Position numbers and translations under genes: made by a program. Source: Paenibacillus algorifonticola (lineage in GTDB: Bacteria; Bacillota; Bacilli; Paenibacillales; Paenibacillaceae). From it: a stretch of DNA of 64,000 nucleotides. A model generated the notes under the pieces. The model was not told the DNA's origin and made no database searches. It saw nothing but the letters and a program-made list of their open reading frames with translations. The stretch lies in NCBI RefSeq assembly GCF_000971975.1, contig NZ_LAQO01000003.1, positions 1-64,000 of the forward strand. The letters are read 5' to 3'. The stretch's first letter is position 1. Every line of letters begins with the position of its first letter. Below, piece after piece: positions 43,383 to 51,917 of the stretch.

Positions 43383-45167
43383 ATGCAAATAGCAAGCCGT
43401 AACTCTGCTTTCTTTTCGATGCGCCGATTGTTCGTCTTTCTTAAGCCCTATCGGTTTTGGATAGCGGTCAAGCTGATAAGCACGATCATAATAGCGGCAA
43501 ATGATATTTTGCTCATCTATATTATTAATCTTTTATTTTCGTCCACCCAGACTGGTGATAGGGATGGCTTGATGCAGGCTGTATATTTGATCATTCTTTT
43601 CATAGTGACAGGCATCGTTGTGAATTTCTTCAGCGTTTATTCGTCGGGACGCTATAGCGCCTTTGTGACCCGTGATTTGAAAAATAAAGTTAGCGAGCAT
43701 ATTAATAAACTGCCTATTTCGTATATGGAAGCTCGCCACTCCGGCGACTTTAGCTCCAGAATGACGAACAGCATCAATCAAATTGAAGGGTTTATTTACA
43801 ATGATTTTGCAGCTCTTATTTTTCATATCGTCCGGGTCGTTGCTTGTATTACGGTTATGTTTTATATGAATTGGCAGCTTACGCTGTTTTGCTTCGTTAT
43901 GCTGCTGTTCATGACCTTTTTGAGCGAAAAAATTAGCCGCCCGTTAAACCAATATGCGGCAGAGGTACAGCAAAGCATGGCTCAGATGAGCACAGTTGTT
44001 CAAGATACAATTGGCGGCATTTATATGATCAAGTCTTACAATCTGGTGCAGGTTGTCTATCAAAAGTGCCAGCTGCTGCTTGACAAGCTGCTTGAACATT
44101 TTCTGAGAATCGAGAAACGCGTTGCTGCTATGGGGGCACTCAGCGTATTTGTCCGGACTGCTCCGCTGGTGGTGTTCTTTCTGTTCGGCGGATATTTAGT
44201 TAGCGATGGACAGCTTTTAATAGGCGCTTTATTAGCGTTTGTGCAGTTCATCAATTATCTCGTGTCCGGGATGGGAGAAATTCCAAATCAGATCAGCCGG
44301 TTCAAAATAACAGCCGGCGTTGTCGATCATCTTTTTGAATTGCTCGATGCAGAAACAGAACGGATGGATGGCAAGCAGCCAGAAAACCTCTCATCGTCAG
44401 CTCCTGCGCTTGAATTTGAACAGGTTACCTTTTCCTATGACGATCATTCGAAGGTGCTTGACGAGGTTAGCTTTACGCTTCCTCAAGGTAAAACGGTCGC
44501 CTTGGTCGGACCAAGCGGTTCAGGCAAATCGACCATCTTTAAACTCATCACCGGTTTTTATGATTATAAGGGTGGGCAAATCAGGCTGTACAACGAGCCA
44601 CTCACCGATTGGAAGCTATCGTCTGCCAGAGCGCTCATTTCGCATGTTTCGCAGGATACGTTCCTTTTTCCGGGCTCCATCGCCGAAAATATTGCGTGTA
44701 CGGATGACGGCTACAGCATGGAAGACGTAGAAAGCGCAGCTAAGCTTGCTAATATTCATGAATTTATTCGGGTACTTCCACAAGGGTACGAAACGCTTGT
44801 CGGTGAACGAGGAGTAAAGCTTTCAGGCGGACAAAAGCAGCGGATAGCGATTGCCCGGGCTATATTAAAGGATGCCCCCATTTTGCTGCTGGATGAGGCG
44901 ACTTCGGCGCTTGATTCCGAATCCGAACAGCTTGTTCAACAATCCATTAACCGGATTATGCGAAATAAAACGGTTTTGGTTGTCGCACATCGTCTGTCTA
45001 CGGTCATGAATGCAGACCACATTTTTGTGCTGAACGAAGGGCGTATTGAAGAAAGCGGCACTCATGAAGAGCTGCTTGCCAAAAACGGCACTTATCATCG
45101 TCTATACAACAATCAGGCAAGCAATCGAGGAGACCAGCCGTACCGGCTTGGTCAAGAGGGGGCATAG
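43383..45167 (+). CDS. ABC exporter half-transporter 1
   Basis: 594 aa with an N-terminal six-helix membrane domain (type IV exporter fold; DFSSRMTNSINQIEGF is the coupling region) and a C-terminal ATPase. Walker A is GPSGSGKST, the signature is LSGGQKQRIAIARAI, and Walker B is LLLDEATSALD. The partner half-transporter starts 4 bases after the stop. Inside a biosynthetic cluster its likely job is product export and self-protection. Confidence 0.9.
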   Translation: MQIASRNSAFFSMRRLFVFLKPYRFWIAVKLISTIIIAANDILLIYIINLLFSSTQTGDRDGLMQAVYLIILFIVTGIVVNFFSVYSSGRYSAFVTRDLKNKVSEHINKLPISYMEARHSGDFSSRMTNSINQIEGFIYNDFAALIFHIVRVVACITVMFYMNWQLTLFCFVMLLFMTFLSEKISRPLNQYAAEVQQSMAQMSTVVQDTIGGIYMIKSYNLVQVVYQKCQLLLDKLLEHFLRIEKRVAAMGALSVFVRTAPLVVFFLFGGYLVSDGQLLIGALLAFVQFINYLVSGMGEIPNQISRFKITAGVVDHLFELLDAETERMDGKQPENLSSSAPALEFEQVTFSYDDHSKVLDEVSFTLPQGKTVALVGPSGSGKSTIFKLITGFYDYKGGQIRLYNEPLTDWKLSSARALISHVSQDTFLFPGSIAENIACTDDGYSMEDVESAAKLANIHEFIRVLPQGYETLVGERGVKLSGGQKQRIAIARAILKDAPILLLDEATSALDSESEQLVQQSINRIMRNKTVLVVAHRLSTVMNADHIFVLNEGRIEESGTHEELLAKNGTYHRLYNNQASNRGDQPYRLGQEGA

Positions 45168-45171
45168 TTGC

Positions 45172-46959
45172 TTGAAAAAAAGCAATAAACAACAAATTGC
45201 GAGACTTGCCCGATTGCTTGATCGGCGTAAATTATCTTTTTTCCTCAGTTTTCTTGGTTTCGGTATCATGAGCTCAAGCGTATCGATTATTACAGCCATG
45301 CTGGTCTCTACCTTTCTCGATGCGATAACGGAGAAAAATATGGATGCAGTTATTACGCTCTGCATCCAGTTCATGCTCATCGTCGTTGCTATGTGTATAC
45401 TAACGCCACTTTTCCAATATTGGTACGGTAAAACGGTCAAGACGATCATGAACAGCATGCGGCTTCGAGTTTTTCATCATATGGAGAAGCTTCCTGTTAC
45501 TTATTACGAAAACAGCCATAGCGGTGACAGCCTGTCCAGAATCACAAATGATTTGCAGACGATGGAAAATGCCTTTTCCGGAGAAGCGCTTACGCTCCTC
45601 TCCTTAATGGCTACCGGGACGATATCAGCGATTATTATGTTTTATCTGGACTGGAGATTCGCCGTTGCCATGATCTTTTTAGGAATGCTGTCTACGTATG
45701 TGAACTCGAGATACGCAAAGCCGTTTAGAACGATTGGCACCGAAATTCAGGAGCAATCCGGCGTTCAGCTTGAGCGGTTAACGAATCTCGTTGCTGGCAC
45801 GCAGGTGAGCAGAACGTTTCAGATGGTCGACGGGATGAACCGCAAGTACAAGGAGACGACAACCCGGCTTGCAGACTTGTTTTTACTGCGAGCGAAAAAA
45901 AGCGCCTATTTAACAAGCACCAATTATTTTCTGCTGTGGATTAATAATGGCGGTGCATTTATTATTGGAGCCTTTATGCTGATTAACGGCCAGATGACGA
46001 TCGGCAGCTTGCTAGGGGTTATTTTACTGCTGGAGAATGTGACGAATCTCTTCCGTAATTTAGGCGTTTTCTGGTCCAATCTGCAATCCTCGCTGGCGGG
46101 GGCTGACCGGGTGTTTGACCTGTTGGATGTGGCAGAAGAACCCGAGCGATATGCGTCTGTGCTAAAGGAAGTTGCCGTCTCCAGCTCCAACGAAGACGGA
46201 ATGCTTGATTTCAAAAATGTATCGTTTGCCTACCACAAAGACGAAAATGTGCTAAACGGGTTGAACCTGCATGTGGATAAAGGACAGCTTGTCGCGCTTG
46301 TAGGGCCCAGCGGGGGCGGCAAAAGCACGATAATGAAGCTGCTGCTTGGTTTTTATCCATTCTCCGAAGGCGATATTCGAATTGCTGGCAAAAGCTTTGC
46401 AGAATATTCACTTGAGGAGCTTAGGGATAGTATGGCCTACGTTTCCCAGGACCCGTATCTGTTCGAAGGAACGATCGAGCAAAATATCCGCTACGGAAAA
46501 ATGGACGCGACGGCTGAAGAGGTTGTAGAGGCAGCGCGTGCAGCGTTTGCCCATGATTTTATTACCGAGCAGACAGACGGCTACAACACCGCAGTTGGCG
46601 AAAGAGGCGTGAGGCTTTCCGGCGGTCAAAAGCAGCGAATAGCGATCGCCCGAGCCATATTGAAAAATGCGCCTATTTTGCTGCTCGACGAGGCAACATC
46701 AGCACTGGATAGCGATTCAGAGCTGGCGGTTCAGCAGGGAATCGAGCGGCTGATGGAAGGGAAAACGACAATTGCAATCGCCCATCGGCTGTCCACCATT
46801 GAGCAAGCGGACACGATTGTAGTCGTTGACCGTGGGACGATTATGGAGCAGGGCAAGCATGACGAGCTTCTGGCAGCTGGTGGCGCATACAGCCGCCTGT
46901 ATCATACACAGAAGCGAACCCAAGAGTGGCTTCCACAAGCAATGCAGCAAGAGGCTTGA
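45172..46959 (+). CDS. ABC exporter half-transporter 2
   Basis: About 595 aa with the same architecture as the preceding gene. Six membrane helices are followed by Walker A GPSGGGKST, signature LSGGQKQRIAIARAI and Walker B LLLDEATSALD. Both partners have canonical ATP sites, so a heterodimer with two active sites or two homodimers are possible. The frame is open from 45046, but the TTG at 45172, following AGAGGGGGC and just after the previous stop, gives the natural start. Confidence 0.88.
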   Translation: MKKSNKQQIARLARLLDRRKLSFFLSFLGFGIMSSSVSIITAMLVSTFLDAITEKNMDAVITLCIQFMLIVVAMCILTPLFQYWYGKTVKTIMNSMRLRVFHHMEKLPVTYYENSHSGDSLSRITNDLQTMENAFSGEALTLLSLMATGTISAIIMFYLDWRFAVAMIFLGMLSTYVNSRYAKPFRTIGTEIQEQSGVQLERLTNLVAGTQVSRTFQMVDGMNRKYKETTTRLADLFLLRAKKSAYLTSTNYFLLWINNGGAFIIGAFMLINGQMTIGSLLGVILLLENVTNLFRNLGVFWSNLQSSLAGADRVFDLLDVAEEPERYASVLKEVAVSSSNEDGMLDFKNVSFAYHKDENVLNGLNLHVDKGQLVALVGPSGGGKSTIMKLLLGFYPFSEGDIRIAGKSFAEYSLEELRDSMAYVSQDPYLFEGTIEQNIRYGKMDATAEEVVEAARAAFAHDFITEQTDGYNTAVGERGVRLSGGQKQRIAIARAILKNAPILLLDEATSALDSDSELAVQQGIERLMEGKTTIAIAHRLSTIEQADTIVVVDRGTIMEQGKHDELLAAGGAYSRLYHTQKRTQEWLPQAMQQEA

Positions 46960-47024
46960 GTGTTAGGGGCTGGCGGCAACGTTGCCGCACACTAAATATA
47001 GAGGAAATAAGGGAGGGTAAAATA

Positions 47025-49052
47025 ATGAGGATACTTGGCATTAGCGGAGGAATCGATTTCCCTCATGAGGATGGATTTGTAACGACTATATTGAATTCAG
47101 AGGTTCATGATGCTTCAGCTGTACTAATTGAGAATGGGCAAGTGGTTGCTGCCTATGAGGAAGAACGTCTGAATCGGATTAAGCACTCCGGAAAGCTGCC
47201 GATTTTATCGATTCGCCGCTGTCTGGAGCTTGGTGGAATACGTTTGGACGATGTGGATAAAATCGTCTTTTACTGCGAGGAAACCCAGTTTAAATATGAA
47301 ACGACTACCCATCGGCATCAGTATCGGCAATTCCCATACAGCGATCCGAAGGCGTGGATCGTTGAACGGCTGAAGCAATTTTTTGATACGGATTTTAAAA
47401 AAGAGAATGTAGTGTTTGAAAACCACCACTACTGTCATGCTGCGAGCGCCTATTATATGTCCGGATTTGATGAAGCACTCGTCGTTACAATAGATGGCGC
47501 TTCATTGGAAGGCAATGCTGGAATTGTGCTCAATGCTGAAGGGAATTCGCTCAAGCCGCTGAGCCATATTTCAAACGATGACAGCTTAGGTGCATTTTAT
47601 ACGCAGATTATCGAATTTCTCGGCTATACGACTCATGATGAATATAAAGTAATGGGGCTCGCTCCATATGGAGATCCTGCCAAATTCAGAAGGCTGTTCA
47701 AGAAAGCATTCACCTTGCTGCCGGAAGGGAAATTCCGGCTTAATAGAAGCTTTTATTATGTGCTGATGGATTCCATGCCGAACCCGCGGTTGAAGGGAGA
47801 ACTGTTTACCCAGGAGCATAAGGACATAGCGGCTGCTCTCCAGGAGGCGCTCGAAAACGTTGTTATGCATATGCTCGTCCATTATCAGCAGGCGACTGGG
47901 CGTAAAAAGCTGTGCATGGCTGGCGGCGTAGCGCACAACTGTACGCTAAACGGGAAGATTTTGTACTCCGGCTTATTCGACGAGGTGTTTGTACAGCCTG
48001 CCGCCCATGACGCGGGCAATGCGCTGGGAGGAGCACTGCTGCAGTCCCGCAAGCTGGCTCCAAGCACACAGACAGAAACGCTGCGGCATCTGTACTGGGG
48101 AAGCGCCATTCAGAACAATGATAGCGTTCTCGAAATTTTGAAGCAGTGGGAGCGGTTCGTTACATACCGCAAAGCGGATCATGTTGTCGAAGTTGCGGCT
48201 AAGCTAATGGCGGAGGGAGCGGTTATCGGCTGGGCGCAGGGACGCTCGGAGTTTGGCCCCCGGGCGTTAGGCAACCGGAGCATTTTGGCTGATCCGCGTC
48301 CAGCGGAAAACAAAAGCATTATTAATGCCATGGTGAAAAAAAGGGAGGGCTACCGGCCGTTTGCGCCTTCCATATTGGAAGAGTATGCAGACGATTATTA
48401 TGTGCTGCCGCAGACGAAAGCCCCTTACTCCTACATGAATTTCGTACTGAAGACGAGGGAGGACAAGCAGGAGCTGCTCGGCGCGGTTACTCACGTTGAC
48501 GGCACGGCGCGCATCCAGACGGTATCTCGTGAAACGAACGAGAAGTACTGGCACTTAATTGATGAATTCCGCAAGCTGACGGGAGTGCCAGTGCTGCTGA
48601 ATACATCGTTTAACAACAATGCGGAGCCGATTGTCGATTCAGAAGAGGACGCCATTGTCAGCTTCCTGACAACCAATATTAACACCTTGATTATCGGAGA
48701 CTACGTCATTGACAAAAAAACGGTCGGCAAGGAAGAGTTTTTGAAGTTTGTGCCAAAGCGGCCCATCAGTTCAGAGCTGAAGCAGTCGGTCGGCTATACA
48801 GTAGAAGGAAACAAGCAAACCGCATACGAAATACGCCTCCACTTTGGGGATAAATATAAAACAACATTATCGGAAGAGATGTATCGACTGCTAGAGCAAT
48901 CTGACGGGGAGAAGACGCTGGCAGAGCTGATTGAGCTTAGAGGCTGCGGCAGGAAGACGGAAGAGGATATCGTAGACGAATTGATCGAATTATGGTCTTT
49001 GCGGCTGATTCATTTACGGCCATTTGAAACAGTTGCTTTAGCTACCGTTTAA
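47025..49052 (+). CDS. NodU/CmcH-family carbamoyltransferase 1 with C-terminal extension
   Basis: About 675 aa. The N-terminal Kae1-like domain has the metal histidines in HHYCHAASAYYMSG and the segment DEYKVMGLAPYGDP. The C-terminal YrdC-like part has GRSEFGPRALGNRSILADPR and REGYRPFAPSILEE. These enzymes transfer carbamoyl from carbamoyl phosphate (via carbamoyl-AMP) to a hydroxyl. About 100 extra residues at the C-terminus look like a PqqD-type winged helix (LEQSDGEKTLAELIE ... LIELWSLRLIHLRP). The ATG follows AAGGGAGGG; the upstream in-frame extension to 46926 overlaps the exporter gene. Confidence 0.88.
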   Translation: MRILGISGGIDFPHEDGFVTTILNSEVHDASAVLIENGQVVAAYEEERLNRIKHSGKLPILSIRRCLELGGIRLDDVDKIVFYCEETQFKYETTTHRHQYRQFPYSDPKAWIVERLKQFFDTDFKKENVVFENHHYCHAASAYYMSGFDEALVVTIDGASLEGNAGIVLNAEGNSLKPLSHISNDDSLGAFYTQIIEFLGYTTHDEYKVMGLAPYGDPAKFRRLFKKAFTLLPEGKFRLNRSFYYVLMDSMPNPRLKGELFTQEHKDIAAALQEALENVVMHMLVHYQQATGRKKLCMAGGVAHNCTLNGKILYSGLFDEVFVQPAAHDAGNALGGALLQSRKLAPSTQTETLRHLYWGSAIQNNDSVLEILKQWERFVTYRKADHVVEVAAKLMAEGAVIGWAQGRSEFGPRALGNRSILADPRPAENKSIINAMVKKREGYRPFAPSILEEYADDYYVLPQTKAPYSYMNFVLKTREDKQELLGAVTHVDGTARIQTVSRETNEKYWHLIDEFRKLTGVPVLLNTSFNNNAEPIVDSEEDAIVSFLTTNINTLIIGDYVIDKKTVGKEEFLKFVPKRPISSELKQSVGYTVEGNKQTAYEIRLHFGDKYKTTLSEEMYRLLEQSDGEKTLAELIELRGCGRKTEEDIVDELIELWSLRLIHLRPFETVALATV

Positions 49053-49112
49053 AGGATGCAGTAAAAGGCGGAGAAGGATAACCGATTAAAGAGAATAGGT
49101 AGGAGGATGAAC

Positions 49113-51137
49113 ATGCTCGTATTAGGTCTTAATGGCGGCATAGAATTGCCGCATGAGGATTTGAAGGTGTTTGGCTACGGCGGAATTGCGCACGACTCTG
49201 CTGCTGTTCTTATCAAAGACGGGGTCGTGATTGCGGCCTCAGAGGAAGAAAGGCTTAATCGAGTGAAGCATACCGGCAAGGCTCCGCTGCAGACGATTCA
49301 TTTATGCTTGAAGCGGCTAGGCATTACGTTCGCGGATATTGACAAAGTGGTCATTACGACGAGAGAGCAGGAAACCGACCTGCTTGTGCGGGATGAGTTT
49401 TTCTATCGCGATTCTATGCATAGAAATACGAGAGAGCTGCTGGTAGATTTCTTTTACCAGATTGACGGAACGAAATACGACCCGAATAATATCGTCTTTG
49501 TTGACCACCATATCTGCCATGCAGCCAGCGCGCATTTCATGTCCGGCTTTGACCGCAGCCTGACGGTTACGATTGATGGAGAATCGCAGGAGGGGTACGC
49601 CGGCTATATTATAAGCGCCGAAGGTACGAGCTTCAAAATTCTTGACCGCATTGCCAATGAAAACAGCTTGGGCTCCTTCTATATTTCGGTTATCCGCATG
49701 CTGGGCTATCACCAGCACGATGAATATAAAGTAATGGGACTCGCACCGTATGGCGATCCAAGCAAATTCAGACGGATGCTGAAAAAAGCATATGTCCTGC
49801 TCCCCGAAGGCAAGTTCAAAATCAATTTGGCCTGGTCTACCGTGCTCTTTGATTTTATGACGCCAAGAAAGAAGGGCGGGCCAATCACTCAGGAGCATAA
49901 GGATCTGGCCGCGTCCCTGCAGGAGGCGCTCGAAACGATCGTCATGCATATACTCACGCATTATCAACAAGCAACCGGTCATACGAAGCTTTCCATGGCC
50001 GGAGGTGTAGCGCATAACTGCTCCATGAATGGAAAAGTATTATATGCCGGGCTTTTCGATGAAGTTTTTGTACAGCCGGCTGCACATGATGCAGGCAATG
50101 CGTTGGGCGGTGCCTTGTACGTATCCAATAAATTTGAGCCGAACAAGTCACTGGAAAAGCTGCAGCACCTGTACTGGGGGAGTGAAATTGAAGGCAACGA
50201 TGGCTTGGCGCAAATTTTAAAACGGTGGGAACGTTTTGTCAGTTTCCGCAAGGTGGACAATATCGCCGAGGAGACAGCAAAGCGAATTGCGGAGGGGGCC
50301 GTCTTCGGATGGGTCCAGGGCCGCGCCGAATTTGGCCCTCGTGCGCTAGGCAACCGCAGCATTCTTGCTGATCCAAGGCCGGCGGAGAACAAGAGCATTA
50401 TTAACGAGATGGTGAAGAAGCGTGAGGGCTATCGGCCGTTTGCGCCATCTATTTTGGAAGAGCATGTGGGCGACTACTACGAAATGCCGCAGACGAAAGC
50501 GCCATACTCGTATATGAATTTCGTACTGATGACCAAAGAGGATAAGCAGCCGCTGCTTGGAGCAGTTACACATGTGGATGGCACCGCTCGTATTCAGACG
50601 GTCTCAAAAGAAACAAATGAACGGTATTGGGAGCTAATTGAGGAATTTCGGAAACTGACCGGGGTGCCGATATTGCTGAACACGTCGTTCAACAACAATG
50701 TGGAGCCTATCGTAGACTCGGAGGAAGATGCGATCGCAAGCTTCCTGACGACGAATATCCACTACTTGGCTATCGGAGATTATATGGTAGACAAAAAGGA
50801 AGTAGACAAGGCCGATTATTTGCATATGGTGCCGACGAGGCTGGTCAATTCGGAATTGAAAAAATCGATCGGCTATTCCGCTGACGGGACGAAACGCACA
50901 CTCCATGAAGTCCGGCTTCATTTTGGAGATAAGTACAAAAAAGCGATACCGGAGGAAGTATTCCTCATGCTGGAGCATTCAGACGGTCAAAAATCGCTGG
51001 ACGAGCTTGCCGATGAGCTGGGCGGCTCTGCGCTGACGAAACCGGAAATAGCAGAACATTTTATCGAGCTTTGGTCGCTTCGGCTCGTTCATCTCAGACC
51101 ATCCGAGCGCGTAGCAGCCCTATCGGCTAAGCTTTAA
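49113..51137 (+). CDS. NodU/CmcH-family carbamoyltransferase 2 with C-terminal extension
   Basis: About 674 aa, a paralogue of the preceding gene with the same domain order: DHHICHAASAHFMSG, DEYKVMGLAPYGDP, GRAEFGPRALGNRSILADPR and REGYRPFAPSILEE. It carries the same C-terminal extension (MLEHSDGQKSLDELADEL ... FIELWSLRLVHLRP). The DNA has diverged at many codon positions, so the duplication is not recent. The ATG at 49107 lies directly against AGGAGG; the ATG at 49113 has proper spacing. Confidence 0.88.
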   Translation: MLVLGLNGGIELPHEDLKVFGYGGIAHDSAAVLIKDGVVIAASEEERLNRVKHTGKAPLQTIHLCLKRLGITFADIDKVVITTREQETDLLVRDEFFYRDSMHRNTRELLVDFFYQIDGTKYDPNNIVFVDHHICHAASAHFMSGFDRSLTVTIDGESQEGYAGYIISAEGTSFKILDRIANENSLGSFYISVIRMLGYHQHDEYKVMGLAPYGDPSKFRRMLKKAYVLLPEGKFKINLAWSTVLFDFMTPRKKGGPITQEHKDLAASLQEALETIVMHILTHYQQATGHTKLSMAGGVAHNCSMNGKVLYAGLFDEVFVQPAAHDAGNALGGALYVSNKFEPNKSLEKLQHLYWGSEIEGNDGLAQILKRWERFVSFRKVDNIAEETAKRIAEGAVFGWVQGRAEFGPRALGNRSILADPRPAENKSIINEMVKKREGYRPFAPSILEEHVGDYYEMPQTKAPYSYMNFVLMTKEDKQPLLGAVTHVDGTARIQTVSKETNERYWELIEEFRKLTGVPILLNTSFNNNVEPIVDSEEDAIASFLTTNIHYLAIGDYMVDKKEVDKADYLHMVPTRLVNSELKKSIGYSADGTKRTLHEVRLHFGDKYKKAIPEEVFLMLEHSDGQKSLDELADELGGSALTKPEIAEHFIELWSLRLVHLRPSERVAALSAKL

Positions 51138-51146
51138 GGCAACGGG

Positions 51147-51860
51147 ATGAAGAAGCTGAAGCTGCTTGCCTTTCCTTTTGCTGGTGCCTCGTCTATGTAC
51201 TATTACAAGTGGAAAAAACATATGTCCGACCATATCGACTTCGTGCCTGTCAAGCTTGCAGGCAGAGGCGCCCGGCCAAGAGATCCTTTGTACAACACCT
51301 TTGATGAGGCAATTGAGGACGTATATAAGCAAATCGACAAGATTATTGACGATGGCCCTTATGCTTTTTTTGGCCACAGCATGGGAAGCATGCTGGCCTT
51401 TGAATTGTCGCATAAGCTGAGGGAGCAACAACGCCATGACCCTACGATGATATTTGTGTCCGGCAGATGGGCTCCTCATATTCAAAGACCGGATTTGGTC
51501 AACCCAAGCACGCCAGACGAGCAGCTTAAAGAGCGGCTGCTGGAGCTTGGAGGAACATCTCCGGAGCTGTTTGAAAACCCGCTGCTTGCGGATGCTTTTA
51601 TTCCGATTTTGCGGGCAGATTTTTATGCGATGGAATCCTATGTTTATGACGGCAGCAGAGAGCCGTTGTCCACGGCCATTAATGCGATGACAGGCGTGCA
51701 GGACTGGGATGTCAATAAGCGGGATTTTGCGGAATGGGGCAAGCACACGACTGGTGAGTTTTCAGTCCATAAATTTATGGGCGGACACTTTTATATTAAC
51801 GACAGCTTTGATACGGTCATTCAGCATATCAATCGTACCTTGCTTAGCAGCGTGCGTTAA
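51147..51860 (+). CDS. Type II thioesterase (GrsT/PksR-like)
   Basis: 237 aa alpha/beta hydrolase. The nucleophile elbow is FFGHSMGSMLAFEL, the acid is near VQDWDVNK, and the catalytic His is in MGGHFYIND. Type II thioesterases clear misprimed acyl groups from carrier proteins of assembly lines or release chains. It starts 9 bases after the second carbamoyltransferase. Confidence 0.88.
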   Translation: MKKLKLLAFPFAGASSMYYYKWKKHMSDHIDFVPVKLAGRGARPRDPLYNTFDEAIEDVYKQIDKIIDDGPYAFFGHSMGSMLAFELSHKLREQQRHDPTMIFVSGRWAPHIQRPDLVNPSTPDEQLKERLLELGGTSPELFENPLLADAFIPILRADFYAMESYVYDGSREPLSTAINAMTGVQDWDVNKRDFAEWGKHTTGEFSVHKFMGGHFYINDSFDTVIQHINRTLLSSVR

Positions 51861-51917
51861 GTGAGCGGATAAACCCTTGCGCTAACATATAAAACGAATG
51901 GGGGTGGGCCAGCGGTT

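Noticed and set aside
47025..51137. Recent duplication or gene conversion of the carbamoyltransferases
   Set aside because: Protein blocks are shared, but the DNA differs at many third codon positions even in the most conserved stretches, so the duplication is old.
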